DNA of 64,000 nt from Aristaeella lactis (GCF_018118585.1 NZ_CP069421.1:806001-870000), one strand, 5' to 3'. Numbered from the stretch's first letter, positions 23,022-32,343 are shown. Notes: generated by a model from the letters alone, not told the origin. A program made the numbers and translations.

Positions 23022-24820
23022 TTCATGTATATGACAAAGGAAACAGCGCCTATGACAAAAACGGCAATGTGATCCTTTTCCCAAAGAACGGCACGGTAAG
23101 GATGGCAGCCGGAGGCAACTATGAGCTTCAGATGGTCTGTCCGATGGACGCGGAGGGCGGATACAAGCACCTGATCCGGGAGGCGGTTGTCAAGGCGCCG
23201 GTGCCGAAGGAAACAATCGAAACCGCTTACAGTGGGATGGAGGTTGACCTGTATGTAACGAACCAGGCGGCGGCCCTGCGGAGCGGGAAAAACGAGCCAA
23301 GCACGATCAATTATCCGACATGGACTGCAAACCCTGAAACGCCGTACACAGCGGGAAGTAAGGTAACATACCTGAATAAAAACTATCAGTGTAATCAGTT
23401 TGACGCGACAAGCCCGCAGAGCGTCATCCCGCCGAATGCAAATAGCTGGTGGACGGAGATCGCAAGGACAACGAGCGGCGATCCTGTGCTGGTGAATCTG
23501 AAGAGCGGGACAAGTCTGTATTACGTATCCGGCCCGGACGGCAACGGATGGTACACGATGTGTACAACATACGGCCTGGAGGGATACATCAAAGGGACGC
23601 AGATCACATACAGCAGGCACCTGACACCGGCGGAGACACAGCCACGAACCATCACGGAACAGCTTTTCCGGATCAAGACGGTGAACAGGGACAAAATGAA
23701 CAATACCGTGACGGTAAACGCGAAGCATATCAGCTATGACATGAACGGGGTGCTGATCAAAAACGCGAAAATAAACCGGAAGTCTCCGGCGGAGGCGCTG
23801 GCATGGATTGAGCAGGCGTTCATGATCACATATCCGGGGACGATAGCCACAAACATGCCGACAAACGCGGACGCGACATACAGCGCGGAGATCAGCGGGA
23901 AAAGCGGCATGTATGCGCTGATCGATCCGGACAAGGGCGTTGTGCCGTGTTTCGGAGCGGAGTTCAGGCGGGACAACTGGGATCTGTTTGTGATGGCGAA
24001 AACCAACACAGACAGGGGCTTCCGCATCCGATACAGCAACAACATGCAGGGCGTTCAGTGGAAGACGGACAGCAGCAGCCTGAAAACGCGGATCGTGCCG
24101 GTGGCGAAGGATGAGGACGGGAGCGACCTGTATCTGACGCCGACAGAATGGATCAACAGCAGTCATATCAATGACTATGACACCATATACATGGAGAGGC
24201 TGAAGGTCAACGGCCAGGTAGGCAAGGATGACGGAACAGAGACGGATACAAAATGGACGGCGGCAACGCTGCGGGCGGAAATGCGGAAGCAGGCGCAGAG
24301 CCTTTTTGATGTCGACCATGTAGACGTTCCGAGCGATGAGATCACGGTGGCCTTCGAGATGATGGGAGATACGGCGGAATATCCGTGGCTGAAAGCGCTC
24401 CAGAGCATGGTGCTGTATGATACCGTGATCGCCATTGACGAAGACACGGGCCTGAGCGCCAGCGTGACGGTGGACGAACTGGAGTTTGATATCGTAAAGA
24501 AAAAGATCACGGCGGCGAAGCTGACGAACTACAAAGCCTACAACGTGAAGAATGTAGGCGGGTTCAATGTGCTGGACAACAGCATCACGGGGGACAAACT
24601 GACGGACGAAGCAGGGGAACAGCTCATCAGCAGCGCGGTGAACAGCGCCACAGAGAGTGCAACGGAATATACAGACCAGAAGGCCTACCAGACACGGCAG
24701 CAGGCCGCGGCGGACACGGATGACGCCATAAACGGATATGACTCTCAGATAAAAAACTGGATCGCGCAGAATTACCAGCCGTTACCGAACAGACGCAGCA
24801 TAGAAGAGGAAGGCAGATGA
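23018..24820 (+). CDS. Tail-associated (Tal-like) protein with CBM and SH3-like inserts
   Basis: 600 residues from GTG 23018, overlapping the Dit stop. The N-terminal 95 residues and residues about 200-520 are Tal/gp27-like hub domains (TITEQLFRIKTVNRD, YDMNGVLIKN). Between them lie a CBM5/12-like module (about 98-149: YPTWTANPETPY, V-T-Y, QC, V-I-P-P-N, SWW) and an SH3b-like module (about 155-197: DPVLVNLKSGTSLYYV, GLEGYIKG). The C-terminus (about 535-600) is helical. No peptidase motif seen. The inserts probably bind cell-wall glycans. Confidence 0.83.
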   Translation: MIHVYDKGNSAYDKNGNVILFPKNGTVRMAAGGNYELQMVCPMDAEGGYKHLIREAVVKAPVPKETIETAYSGMEVDLYVTNQAAALRSGKNEPSTINYPTWTANPETPYTAGSKVTYLNKNYQCNQFDATSPQSVIPPNANSWWTEIARTTSGDPVLVNLKSGTSLYYVSGPDGNGWYTMCTTYGLEGYIKGTQITYSRHLTPAETQPRTITEQLFRIKTVNRDKMNNTVTVNAKHISYDMNGVLIKNAKINRKSPAEALAWIEQAFMITYPGTIATNMPTNADATYSAEISGKSGMYALIDPDKGVVPCFGAEFRRDNWDLFVMAKTNTDRGFRIRYSNNMQGVQWKTDSSSLKTRIVPVAKDEDGSDLYLTPTEWINSSHINDYDTIYMERLKVNGQVGKDDGTETDTKWTAATLRAEMRKQAQSLFDVDHVDVPSDEITVAFEMMGDTAEYPWLKALQSMVLYDTVIAIDEDTGLSASVTVDELEFDIVKKKITAAKLTNYKAYNVKNVGGFNVLDNSITGDKLTDEAGEQLISSAVNSATESATEYTDQKAYQTRQQAAADTDDAINGYDSQIKNWIAQNYQPLPNRRSIEEEGR

Positions 24821-24826
24821 TAAGGC

Positions 24827-26713
24827 ATGGCAAACTACAAAGAGGATATCATCAATATTGAACTGGAAAACGGAACACTGCACAGGAGTTTCCTGCATCA
24901 CAGCATCGGAGAGGGTGACGCGAAAGCAAACCGGTATGGAGTGCGGGTGTACAGAAACGGGCAACCGGTGACGCTGGGCGGGAGCTGTAAGGGCTTTTTC
25001 ATCCGAGCGGACGGTGCAACAGTGACCGTGACGGACGGAGTGGTTGAGGGAAATGTTGCATATGTAATACTGCCGGAAACCTGTTACGCGGTGGAGGGTG
25101 TTTTCAGCCTTGCCATTAAGGTGATAAACGGCAGCGAGACGGTCACAATGAGGATCGTTGACGGCGTTGTGAGCCGGACAAGCAGCGGAAGCGCGGTAGA
25201 TCCGGGAACGATTATTCCGAGCGTGGAAGCGATGCTGGCAGAGATTGCGGCAGCGGAGGCAACCATTCCGTTGGACTACAGCAATGTGAACAAGGCGCTG
25301 CGGCTCCAGCAGACGGGCATACAGACACAGACACTGTCCTGGGAACAGGGCGGCATCGATGGCGATACGGGTGCATTCAACACAAGCACAATCCAGATCC
25401 GCACCGGGTTCATATACGTGGGCAAGGGAAACGTGATCAAGATCACGACGAGCAACGGATACAGAGGGCACGTAAGATGGTACAACGGAGCGAACGCTTC
25501 GCAGTTTGTGAGCAGTGAAAACAGCGTAAGCGGATACATCACAGCGCAGGCGGATTATGTAGCGCTGGTATGTACGGAACCGAACTGGGGAACCATCGTT
25601 CCTTCAGAAGGATCAAACATGGGCATGAAGATCGTCAGTGGAGCGGAGGCAGAAATCGGCATCGTAAAGCAGGCGTTCATCCTGGCCAGCGTGCCGATAG
25701 AACTGGACACGCACACATGGGTACTGAGCTTCCCGATAAACAACTATTGCCGGGTGATCACATCCTTCGGTGAAAAAATAAATCTGAATATCCAGGGAGA
25801 CGTACAACTCCAGCAGAGCTGCATCATCTACTACAAGAAGGACACGAATGAGATCGTCACAAGGGACTACGTAACAGCGATTGATGATCCGAACCTGTAC
25901 CTGATAGGCGTGACCAACGGTGCGCAGGTTGTCTATATGAACATCATGAGCGCCTTCAAGGTGGATGGCGTGACGAGCGCAGGAAGCTGTCCGGAGTTCA
26001 CATTCCTGTACAACTACAGATACGCGCCTGCATACATCGCGGTGCTGGGCGACAGCATCAGCACATACGATGGATACTCCGAGGGTGCATATTATCCGTC
26101 CGGCGACGTGGACACGGTGGATGAAACATGGTGGGCAATCGTGGCAAAGGGCCTGCGGCTGGGATACGACAGCGCGACGGTGAGCGCCATCAGCCGGACA
26201 ACGTTCATTGACCAGAACGACGAAAGCCTTCCGCCGGCATATGACAGCACGCGGATCGCACGGCTGGGATCGGTACACTATCCGAGCTACATCTTCGTGA
26301 ACATGGGAACGAATGATCCGTACCTGAACAACATCGGAAGCATGACATACGAATCAGACATCACAGCGCTGGAGGCGCTGCCGGAATCCACGACGAAGGG
26401 CATCGCACTGACCATCAGGAAGCTCCAGGCGGCATACAGTGACGCCAGGATCGTTATGCTGATCCCGAAACCTGTGAAGATTGACACAGTTCATGAAACA
26501 TCACCGCAATATACGGCGGAACTGGTGGAAAAGGTGGCGGAGCGGATCAAGGCGCTGGGAGAGCTTTACGGCGTTTTCAAAGTGATTGATCTGCGGAAGT
26601 GTGACATCAACCAGAGCAACGTGGCCAGCTACTGCGGAGACAGCGCAATTCATCCGAACGCAAGCGGAATGAAGCGCATGGGGCAGTACATCCTCTTTGA
26701 AATGATGAAATAA
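24827..26713 (+). CDS. Tail fibre/baseplate protein with SGNH esterase domain
   Basis: 628 residues. The N-terminus (1-135) is a BppU-like beta domain (YKEDIINIELENGTLHRSF, GVRVYRNGQPVTL). The middle is a beta-rich binding region. Residues about 403-628 are an SGNH/GDSL hydrolase: GDSIS with nucleophile Ser410, FVNMGTNDP (block III Asn), and the terminal IHPNASG with catalytic His. Such domains remove acetyl groups from surface polysaccharides. Likely attaches the virion to, and deacetylates, a host glycan. Confidence 0.87.
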   Translation: MANYKEDIINIELENGTLHRSFLHHSIGEGDAKANRYGVRVYRNGQPVTLGGSCKGFFIRADGATVTVTDGVVEGNVAYVILPETCYAVEGVFSLAIKVINGSETVTMRIVDGVVSRTSSGSAVDPGTIIPSVEAMLAEIAAAEATIPLDYSNVNKALRLQQTGIQTQTLSWEQGGIDGDTGAFNTSTIQIRTGFIYVGKGNVIKITTSNGYRGHVRWYNGANASQFVSSENSVSGYITAQADYVALVCTEPNWGTIVPSEGSNMGMKIVSGAEAEIGIVKQAFILASVPIELDTHTWVLSFPINNYCRVITSFGEKINLNIQGDVQLQQSCIIYYKKDTNEIVTRDYVTAIDDPNLYLIGVTNGAQVVYMNIMSAFKVDGVTSAGSCPEFTFLYNYRYAPAYIAVLGDSISTYDGYSEGAYYPSGDVDTVDETWWAIVAKGLRLGYDSATVSAISRTTFIDQNDESLPPAYDSTRIARLGSVHYPSYIFVNMGTNDPYLNNIGSMTYESDITALEALPESTTKGIALTIRKLQAAYSDARIVMLIPKPVKIDTVHETSPQYTAELVEKVAERIKALGELYGVFKVIDLRKCDINQSNVASYCGDSAIHPNASGMKRMGQYILFEMMK

Positions 26714-26725
26714 AGGAGGGAAAAC

Positions 26726-27667
26726 ATGAACAGCGCACAATATGTCAGTAATCTGCTTGAAGAGCTGAAAAAGGCCGGTACGGCCCTGATGGTTATTGCC
26801 TGGAAGATCGCACTGGCCTGTGTGGGCTGGGCATACGTTTTCGGCGCACGGGGGCAGTATTGCACACCGGCGAACAGGAGGGCGAGATACTCTGACGCAC
26901 ATCCGACCATCAAGACGGCATGTAAGAACTATAACGGATCATCTTCAGAAGGGTGCCAGGGCTGCAAGTGGTATCCGGGAAACCTGCTGACGCGGTTTTT
27001 TGATTGCAGGGGTTTTCCATACTGGATTTTCAAAATCGTCTACGGCTTTGAGATCATGGGTGCCGGTGCGACTTCACAGTGGAACACCAAAGCAAACTGG
27101 AGGGCGCAGGGAACAATAGACACATGCCCTGATGATATCATCGTCTGCCTGTTTCAGCAGGATAAGAATAAGAAAAGCACAATGGCACATACCGGTATCG
27201 GATTCCACGGTGAGACGGTTGAGTGCCAGAATGGCGTGCAGTATTTCGCAAAACGCAAAGACAAGTGGACACATTGGGCCATCCCGGCCTGTGTGGAAAT
27301 GGAGGGACAGCCAATGCCGGACAAGGATCAGAAAGAAGAGCCGAAGGAAAACGAGCCTACGCTGAGGAAGGGAAGCCGCGGGGATTGGGTGACGATTCTC
27401 CAGAATAAGCTGATCATGCGCGGCTATTCATGCGGAAGCAAGGGCGCGGATGGAATCTACGGAAATGACACGGTTGCAGCAGTGAAAGCCTTCCAGAAGG
27501 CAAACGGACTGACGGCTGACGGAGTGACAGGCCAGAAGACCTGGGCGGCACTGAACCAGACGGCACCGGTGACGGAGACATATTACACGGTGACGATCAA
27601 AAACAAGACAAAAGCCCAGGCGGAGGAAATCATCAGCAAATACGGCGGCACAATGGCCGCTGAATAA
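26726..27667 (+). CDS. Endolysin (NlpC/P60-CHAP-like plus peptidoglycan-binding domain)
   Basis: 313 residues. The N-terminal 190 residues are a Cys-peptidase-like domain: FFDCRGFPYW (candidate Cys94), MAHTGIGF (candidate His155), ETVEC. A linker rich in Glu/Lys/Pro leads to a PG_binding_1 domain (about 212-277: LRKGSRGDWVTILQNKL, DGIYGNDTVAAVKAFQK, VTGQKTWAAL). A short repeat-like C-terminal tail follows (YYTVTIKNKTKAQAEEII). Cuts the host wall at lysis. It lies between the two SGNH fibre genes rather than beside the holin. Confidence 0.87.
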   Translation: MNSAQYVSNLLEELKKAGTALMVIAWKIALACVGWAYVFGARGQYCTPANRRARYSDAHPTIKTACKNYNGSSSEGCQGCKWYPGNLLTRFFDCRGFPYWIFKIVYGFEIMGAGATSQWNTKANWRAQGTIDTCPDDIIVCLFQQDKNKKSTMAHTGIGFHGETVECQNGVQYFAKRKDKWTHWAIPACVEMEGQPMPDKDQKEEPKENEPTLRKGSRGDWVTILQNKLIMRGYSCGSKGADGIYGNDTVAAVKAFQKANGLTADGVTGQKTWAALNQTAPVTETYYTVTIKNKTKAQAEEIISKYGGTMAAE

Positions 27668-27698
27668 GAAAAGACAGGGAAAGGACGGGTGAAGATCT

Positions 27699-30404
27699 AT
27701 GAGAACAGGCACAGTTTCCTACAAGCTGGAGGATCTGCGGAAGGGCGTCATCATTCCTATTGGTATGGTAGGAGAAAATGACTTCACGCGGGTGATCTTT
27801 GACGCGGAGGAGGTTTTCAAAAAGCATCCGGACGCACAGGTCACAATGAAGGTGCAGCCGCCGAAGGGCGGGATCTATCCGGCAACAGTGACCAGGGACG
27901 GGAATGCCGTCATCTGGCAGGTGAAGGCGGCAGATGTAGCGCACAGAGGAAGCGGAGAGCTTCAGCTCACATTTACTGATGATACGATGGTGGAGAAATC
28001 CTACATCGCAAGGACGGACATCAAGCGGTCACTGGTAGGGAACGGGCCTGCTCCTGATCCTGTTCAGGACTGGGTGGACAACGCGGAGGAAGTGCTGGAC
28101 GATCTGGAGGCGGCGGAGGCTCATCAGCCGATCATCGGCCTGGATGGATACTGGTATACATGGAACCAGGGAACCGGCGAATATGAAAAGACAAACACGA
28201 AGGCACAGGGCCAGGATGGACACAGCCCGGTGCTGACATCAAGCAAAAGCGGAAAAACCACAACCATCTTTGCGGACGGTGATCAGCTCGCGCAGATCCT
28301 GGACGGCGAAGACGGCCAGGGCGCTGACGTGATTGATGACACCGCAGGCGAAGGGGACACGGACAAGACCTGGAGCGCTGACAAACTGGACACAGAGATA
28401 ACTGATGTAAAGAGCGGTTTACAGGGCGTGGGCAATTCCGTTGATAACATCCTTGACCATGAAACCTATACAGAAGGTGGAGCATCAGAGTATACACCTG
28501 TTACACCGAACACAACTGTCAATGGAAAACGATCTACCATTAACGGATATGGTTATGCGTCAATATCTGAACCGACATCTACCAACATGATTATTTATCC
28601 TGTTGAGATCGGAAAAACATACAAAGTAAAAGGATATAGCAACAGCACAAACGTCAGACCACTGTTGATTGTTGCAGATTCTGTTGTTACAAGTGGTGGT
28701 ATTGCAAACCCGGGAACGTTTGATTATGTGTTGGGAACGAATGAAACAGCGCAGGCAGAAGAAAAGGAATATACAGCTTTAAGGACAGGTTATTTATATA
28801 TTAACTCAAACGGAAGCGATTGTGGTTTGTGGTTAAAAAACATTATTCAAGTGCGTAAATATCACATGGACAACGTGCTGAAAGACCTGTCTGATATTGA
28901 TTCCGTAATTGATAAAATCACAAGGGCAAAAATTGATTCATCGTCTGCATGGACAAAGGTTGTGCCGAGAAACGCCGAACCTGTCGCAAGGGTAACGAAC
29001 ATTGCGAACACCGTCACAACGGTTCGGTCTATTTTGAGCAGGAACGTTGCAGATAAAAACGCTGTTGATGATGTCGAGATAGACGCAGATCACACGATGA
29101 AAAAAGGCATCAAGACCGTAAGACTTCCTGCCGGACGATACTATGTAATTCTTGGAAATGTCGGTGCTTATACGATGGTAAAGAGATACGAAAACGGTGT
29201 GTACTCCTCTACCATGTATAAAGAACAGTTTCCGATGAAAGTCAGTATCACCGATCCTGGCGGTGGGTGCTTTATCGTTTATGCTTCTTCCGTTTCAAAT
29301 CTTGGTGATTTGAGTGGGTTGTGTATTGCAAGACTGCATGATGACGAAACAACTCTCTCATATGACGCATATTCGGAAAAAACATACACACCGGAAGAGC
29401 TTGCATCGAATAACAGGATTGAGGTTGTACCGAACGGTATTATTGAGTTTGTGAACAGCGGTAATACTGCCGTTGCTTCTACGGTTGAATATACCGTATT
29501 CGGAAAAGACGATGACACAACCACAAGAAAGGACTTCATTATTTCACCAGATGGTACAAAGTTCCTGCCGATGATTAAAAATGACGGTTCTGTTGTGGGT
29601 GCAAGAGTTATACCGAAAAAGGCATTTTTCATCGGTAACAGCCTGACTTCCGGCTGGCAGACCTTCGGTGAAGCTGCAACGGAATCAGACAAGGACTTTG
29701 TTGCAAGGTTTAGTGATGTGGTTTCAGGCCTTGACAGTGATTACACTTTCAGCCGGAAGTGGTCAACGAACTTTGAACAGAAAACATCCCTTGCGGATGC
29801 TCAAACATGGGTAACAAACAACATTGATCCGTTGCTTTCTTCTGATCTTGATTTGATCGTTGTTCAGCTTTGCGAAAATGTTGTAGACAATGCAAGTGCT
29901 GTCGCAACGTTCCCAGAATCTTCTATGTGGTTGCTTCAGCATTTACGGACGGAATGTCCGAAAGCAAGGGTTGTATGGATGGGTGTCTGGTTTGAGCGTG
30001 GATGGGTGAAAACACTACTTGAAAACACGGCAAATACCGGCTGTGAATATGTTGATATTCGTCAGCTTTATCTGCCAGAGAATGTGTCTGTTATTGGCAC
30101 TGTCTATAAAATGGAATCAGACTATACCAAAGAGTATACCGTTGATTCCTTCACGGTGAACAATGGGCAGATTACGCTTGTGTTCACGGTGGACGGAGTG
30201 CAGCACACGGCAACGATACCGTCATATACTTCCTACACTTCATCGTCTGACACAAGCATTACGGTCACAGGCATCTATCACGTTGTTAGCACGTACTATG
30301 CGGCAATCCATCCGGGAGATGAAGGTTTCCGCAAGATTGCCAACAAACTGCTGTTTGATCTTGGCATTTCAGACAGTGAGGAAACAATTCCTGCTGATAC
30401 GTGA
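27699..30404 (+). CDS. Tail fibre with BppU-like N-terminus and second SGNH domain
   Basis: 901 residues. Residues 1-115 are a BppU-type domain (SYKLEDLRKGVIIPIGMVG, GIYPATVTRDGNAVIWQV). A helical stalk and short collagen-like/Gly-rich linker follow (ADGDQLAQILDGEDGQGAD). From about residue 245 base composition changes sharply to AT-rich. The C-terminal SGNH hydrolase (about 640-890) has FIGNSLTSG with Ser648, a QLCENV block III Asn and HPGDEGF with His871. A beta insert interrupts it near 800. Probable receptor-binding enzyme with a swapped host-range part. Confidence 0.86.
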   Translation: MRTGTVSYKLEDLRKGVIIPIGMVGENDFTRVIFDAEEVFKKHPDAQVTMKVQPPKGGIYPATVTRDGNAVIWQVKAADVAHRGSGELQLTFTDDTMVEKSYIARTDIKRSLVGNGPAPDPVQDWVDNAEEVLDDLEAAEAHQPIIGLDGYWYTWNQGTGEYEKTNTKAQGQDGHSPVLTSSKSGKTTTIFADGDQLAQILDGEDGQGADVIDDTAGEGDTDKTWSADKLDTEITDVKSGLQGVGNSVDNILDHETYTEGGASEYTPVTPNTTVNGKRSTINGYGYASISEPTSTNMIIYPVEIGKTYKVKGYSNSTNVRPLLIVADSVVTSGGIANPGTFDYVLGTNETAQAEEKEYTALRTGYLYINSNGSDCGLWLKNIIQVRKYHMDNVLKDLSDIDSVIDKITRAKIDSSSAWTKVVPRNAEPVARVTNIANTVTTVRSILSRNVADKNAVDDVEIDADHTMKKGIKTVRLPAGRYYVILGNVGAYTMVKRYENGVYSSTMYKEQFPMKVSITDPGGGCFIVYASSVSNLGDLSGLCIARLHDDETTLSYDAYSEKTYTPEELASNNRIEVVPNGIIEFVNSGNTAVASTVEYTVFGKDDDTTTRKDFIISPDGTKFLPMIKNDGSVVGARVIPKKAFFIGNSLTSGWQTFGEAATESDKDFVARFSDVVSGLDSDYTFSRKWSTNFEQKTSLADAQTWVTNNIDPLLSSDLDLIVVQLCENVVDNASAVATFPESSMWLLQHLRTECPKARVVWMGVWFERGWVKTLLENTANTGCEYVDIRQLYLPENVSVIGTVYKMESDYTKEYTVDSFTVNNGQITLVFTVDGVQHTATIPSYTSYTSSSDTSITVTGIYHVVSTYYAAIHPGDEGFRKIANKLLFDLGISDSEETIPADT

Positions 30405-30452
30405 GCCGTGAAAAGGACGCTATTCACGGCGTCAGCAACAACCAGGTAAAAG

Positions 30453-30486
30453 GGCCGCCGGGGAAATCCGGCGGCCTTCAATAATT
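30453..30486 (+). terminator. Hairpin after the fibre gene
   Basis: GGCCGCCGG (30453-30461) and CCGGCGGCC (30468-30476), loop GGAAAT, then TTCAATAATT. A strong stem with a poor U-run; partial terminator likely. Confidence 0.6.
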
Positions 30487-30521
30487 CATAAATAGGGGGG
30501 GATGCTTATGAAAGAAAAATA

Positions 30522-30686
30522 ATGGATGAGGTGGAGAGATGTTTCACCTACGATCCGGAAGGCGAATGCCGGGGAGCCAGTGGAAGGAAAATGCGCCAGG
30601 TATGCGTCTATTGTCCGATGATGCAAAGATACTATGAAAACAAAAAACGAAAGGAAGAAAAGGACAATGTGGAAAAAAGTGAGTGA
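30522..30686 (+). CDS. Small Cys-containing protein before the holin
   Basis: 54 residues from ATG 30522: CFTYDPEGECRG, VCVYCPMMQRYYE, then a Lys/Glu tail. Four Cys could bind one zinc. SD is weak. Overlaps the holin start by 20 nt. Small phage protein of unknown role. Confidence 0.5.
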   Translation: MDEVERCFTYDPEGECRGASGRKMRQVCVYCPMMQRYYENKKRKEEKDNVEKSE

Positions 30687-31134
30687 AATTCTGGCGGCCA
30701 TTGGCGGGGCAATCGTATCATTCTTCACTACCATGCCTCCGCTGGTGTGGATTCTGGTTGCGGTGATGACGATGGACTTTATCACCGGCCTGATCTGCGC
30801 GGCAATGGGCAAAAGCAAGAAAACGGAAAACGGATATATTGCCAGTCACGCGGCCTTTGAGGGACTGATGAAGAAAGTGCTGATTATTTTTGTTGTTCTG
30901 CTGGCGGCTGCGCTGGACTTTGCGGTAAGCAAGGGGGCGGGTATACAGTTTGAGGCGGTTATGGGAGCAACATGCCTTTGGTTCATTGCATCAGAGGGAT
31001 TCAGCATTCTTGAAAATGTGGCCAGTATGGGGGTGCCGGTTCCGCGTATCCTGCTGAAACTGTTGGAGATCATGAAGGAAAAGGGTGACGCTCCGGAAGA
31101 AAAGAAACCGGAGGAGGATCAAAAGGATGAATGA
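30667..31134 (+). CDS. Phage holin
   Basis: 155 residues from ATG 30667 (SD GAAGGA). Three to four hydrophobic helices: PPLVWILVAVMTMDFITGLI, VLIIFVVLLAAALDF and ATCLWFIASEGFSILENV, then a charged C-terminus. MDFITGL and SEGFSILEN are hallmarks of the phi29/Cph1-type holin family 4. Forms the lesion that frees the endolysin. Confidence 0.88.
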   Translation: MWKKVSEILAAIGGAIVSFFTTMPPLVWILVAVMTMDFITGLICAAMGKSKKTENGYIASHAAFEGLMKKVLIIFVVLLAAALDFAVSKGAGIQFEAVMGATCLWFIASEGFSILENVASMGVPVPRILLKLLEIMKEKGDAPEEKKPEEDQKDE

Positions 31135-31387
31135 CCGGAAAACCATTGACGCGGACAAGGCGCTGCTTCATATGACATTTGCCGGAAGGCGATTGCTGAT
31201 CGCTCATGTGATCACATGCATTGCGTTCATCATCGCCATTGTTTTCTTCACAACACAGAACACGCAGCGGGAGCAGCAGATAATCGAACAAAACGCAAAA
31301 CGTGATCAACAGATTATCGAGATCATTACACACCTGCATTGCGGGGAACCGATCACGGAGGTGCTGAATGGAACAGCACCAGAATGA
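31127..31387 (+). CDS. Small membrane protein, lysis accessory candidate
   Basis: 86 residues from ATG 31127, overlapping the holin stop. One transmembrane helix (LLIAHVITCIAFIIAIVFF), then a coiled coil with repeated REQQIIEQNAKRDQQIIEII. Topology resembles spanin-like or holin-accessory proteins; role inferred from position. Confidence 0.6.
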   Translation: MNDRKTIDADKALLHMTFAGRRLLIAHVITCIAFIIAIVFFTTQNTQREQQIIEQNAKRDQQIIEIITHLHCGEPITEVLNGTAPE

Positions 31388-31601
31388 CATCAGCAAAGAT
31401 GACATCCTGAAAGTGCTGGATCAATACATCCATGTGAGAAGAGACAGGGAGATCATGGCCGTCTATCTGACAGACTATCCGGGAAGCCTGGAAAGGCTGG
31501 CGGAGGAGTGCGATGTATCAAAAGAGACAGTAAAGCGGGCCATTAAGCGCTGCGCTTACATATGGAGGTACCTGCCGGGGGATGAGCTGAAAGTGGACTG
31601 A
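31368..31601 (+). CDS. Small HTH protein at the end of the lysis operon
   Basis: 77 residues. ERLAEECDVSKETVKRAIKRC is a clear helix-turn-helix. Overlaps the previous gene by 20 nt. Last gene before the 31.6-kb terminator; may regulate the right-end module. Confidence 0.62.
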   Translation: MEQHQNDISKDDILKVLDQYIHVRRDREIMAVYLTDYPGSLERLAEECDVSKETVKRAIKRCAYIWRYLPGDELKVD

Positions 31602-31616
31602 ATAAGAGCATATATA

Positions 31617-31653
31617 GAGCCGTTTGCGCACTCGCAAGCGGCTCTCTTTTTTT
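31617..31653 (+). terminator. Strong terminator ending the late operon
   Basis: GAGCCGTTTGCG (31617-31628), loop CACT, CGCAAGCGGCTC (31633-31644; one G-U), followed by TCTTTTTTT. Confidence 0.88.
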
Positions 31654-31690
31654 ATACACTTTTATCAGAAAGAAACGGAGGACACAGAGC

Positions 31691-32065
31691 ATGTGGATCA
31701 GATGCAATCCGAATCCGTTGGGCAAGCAGACAGGGGACTGCGTGATCAGGGCCATTGCCATAGCCACAGACCAGAGCTGGCGGAGGGTATACCGGCAACT
31801 GTGCGACCTGGGCGAAAAGCATGCGGATCTGCCGAACAGTAATGCTATATGGGGCATGTATCTGCGGGAGCGGGGAGCGAGGCAGTTTTTACTGCCGGAG
31901 AGCTGTCCGGACTGCATCACGGTGCAGGCATTCTGTGAACGGTATCCGGAGGGGATCTATGTGATCGGCACAGGAGATCATGCGGTGGCCTGCATAGACG
32001 GAGATTATTATGACAGTTTCGACAGCGGGATTTTAACACCAACATATTTCTGGAGGGTGAAATGA
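31691..32065 (+). CDS. Papain-like cysteine protease, phage accessory
   Basis: 124 residues. GKQTGDCVIRAIAIATDQSW carries the probable nucleophile Cys17 at a helix start, and GDHAVACIDGDYYDSFDSG carries the candidate His and Asp. PNSNAIWGMYLRERGA is a conserved middle motif in similar small phage proteins. No signal peptide, so it should act inside the cell. Target unknown; host-protein cleavage or polyprotein processing are possibilities. Confidence 0.68.
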   Translation: MWIRCNPNPLGKQTGDCVIRAIAIATDQSWRRVYRQLCDLGEKHADLPNSNAIWGMYLRERGARQFLLPESCPDCITVQAFCERYPEGIYVIGTGDHAVACIDGDYYDSFDSGILTPTYFWRVK

Positions 32066-32265
32066 TGAACAATCCTTTATTCAACATGATGGGTAATCCG
32101 ATGATGAACATGATGCAAAAGTTTCAGCAGTTTAGGCAGTCATTTCAGGGAAATCCTCAGGAACAGATCCAGCAGATGATCAACACAGGGAAAGTAAACC
32201 AGCAGCAGTATCAGCAAGCTGTGCAGATGGCACAGCAACTGAAGCAGATGATGGGCGGGAAGTAA
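32062..32265 (+). CDS. Met/Gln-rich small protein
   Basis: 67 residues, about a quarter Gln and a fifth Met: repeated NMM, FQQFRQSFQG, QQQYQQAVQMAQQLKQMM. Start overlaps the previous stop (ATGA). Low complexity; no family recognised. Similar small proteins often travel with the next two genes in gut phages. Confidence 0.62.
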   Translation: MMNNPLFNMMGNPMMNMMQKFQQFRQSFQGNPQEQIQQMINTGKVNQQQYQQAVQMAQQLKQMMGGK

Positions 32266-32274
32266 ATATTCATA

Positions 32275-32337
32275 TTGATTCTTTTCGGTTGAGTGCGCAT
32301 AGACCGATTAAAGGATAAATAAATCGAAAGGAATCAA
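32275..32337 (+). promoter_or_regulatory. Long-range hairpin that covers the RBS of the 234-residue gene
   Basis: TTGATTCTTTTCG (32275-32287) can pair with CGAAAGGAATCAA (32325-32337): 13 bp, one G-U. The right arm contains the only SD (AAAGGAA) for the ATG at 32344, so folding should block ribosome access. The 37-nt loop is AU-rich. Confidence 0.5.
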
Positions 32338-32343
32338 AAACAA

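Noticed and set aside
22667-24319. 550-codon minus-strand open frame
   Set aside because: Shadow of the Dit and Tal-like genes; rich in Arg, Cys and His, no motif.
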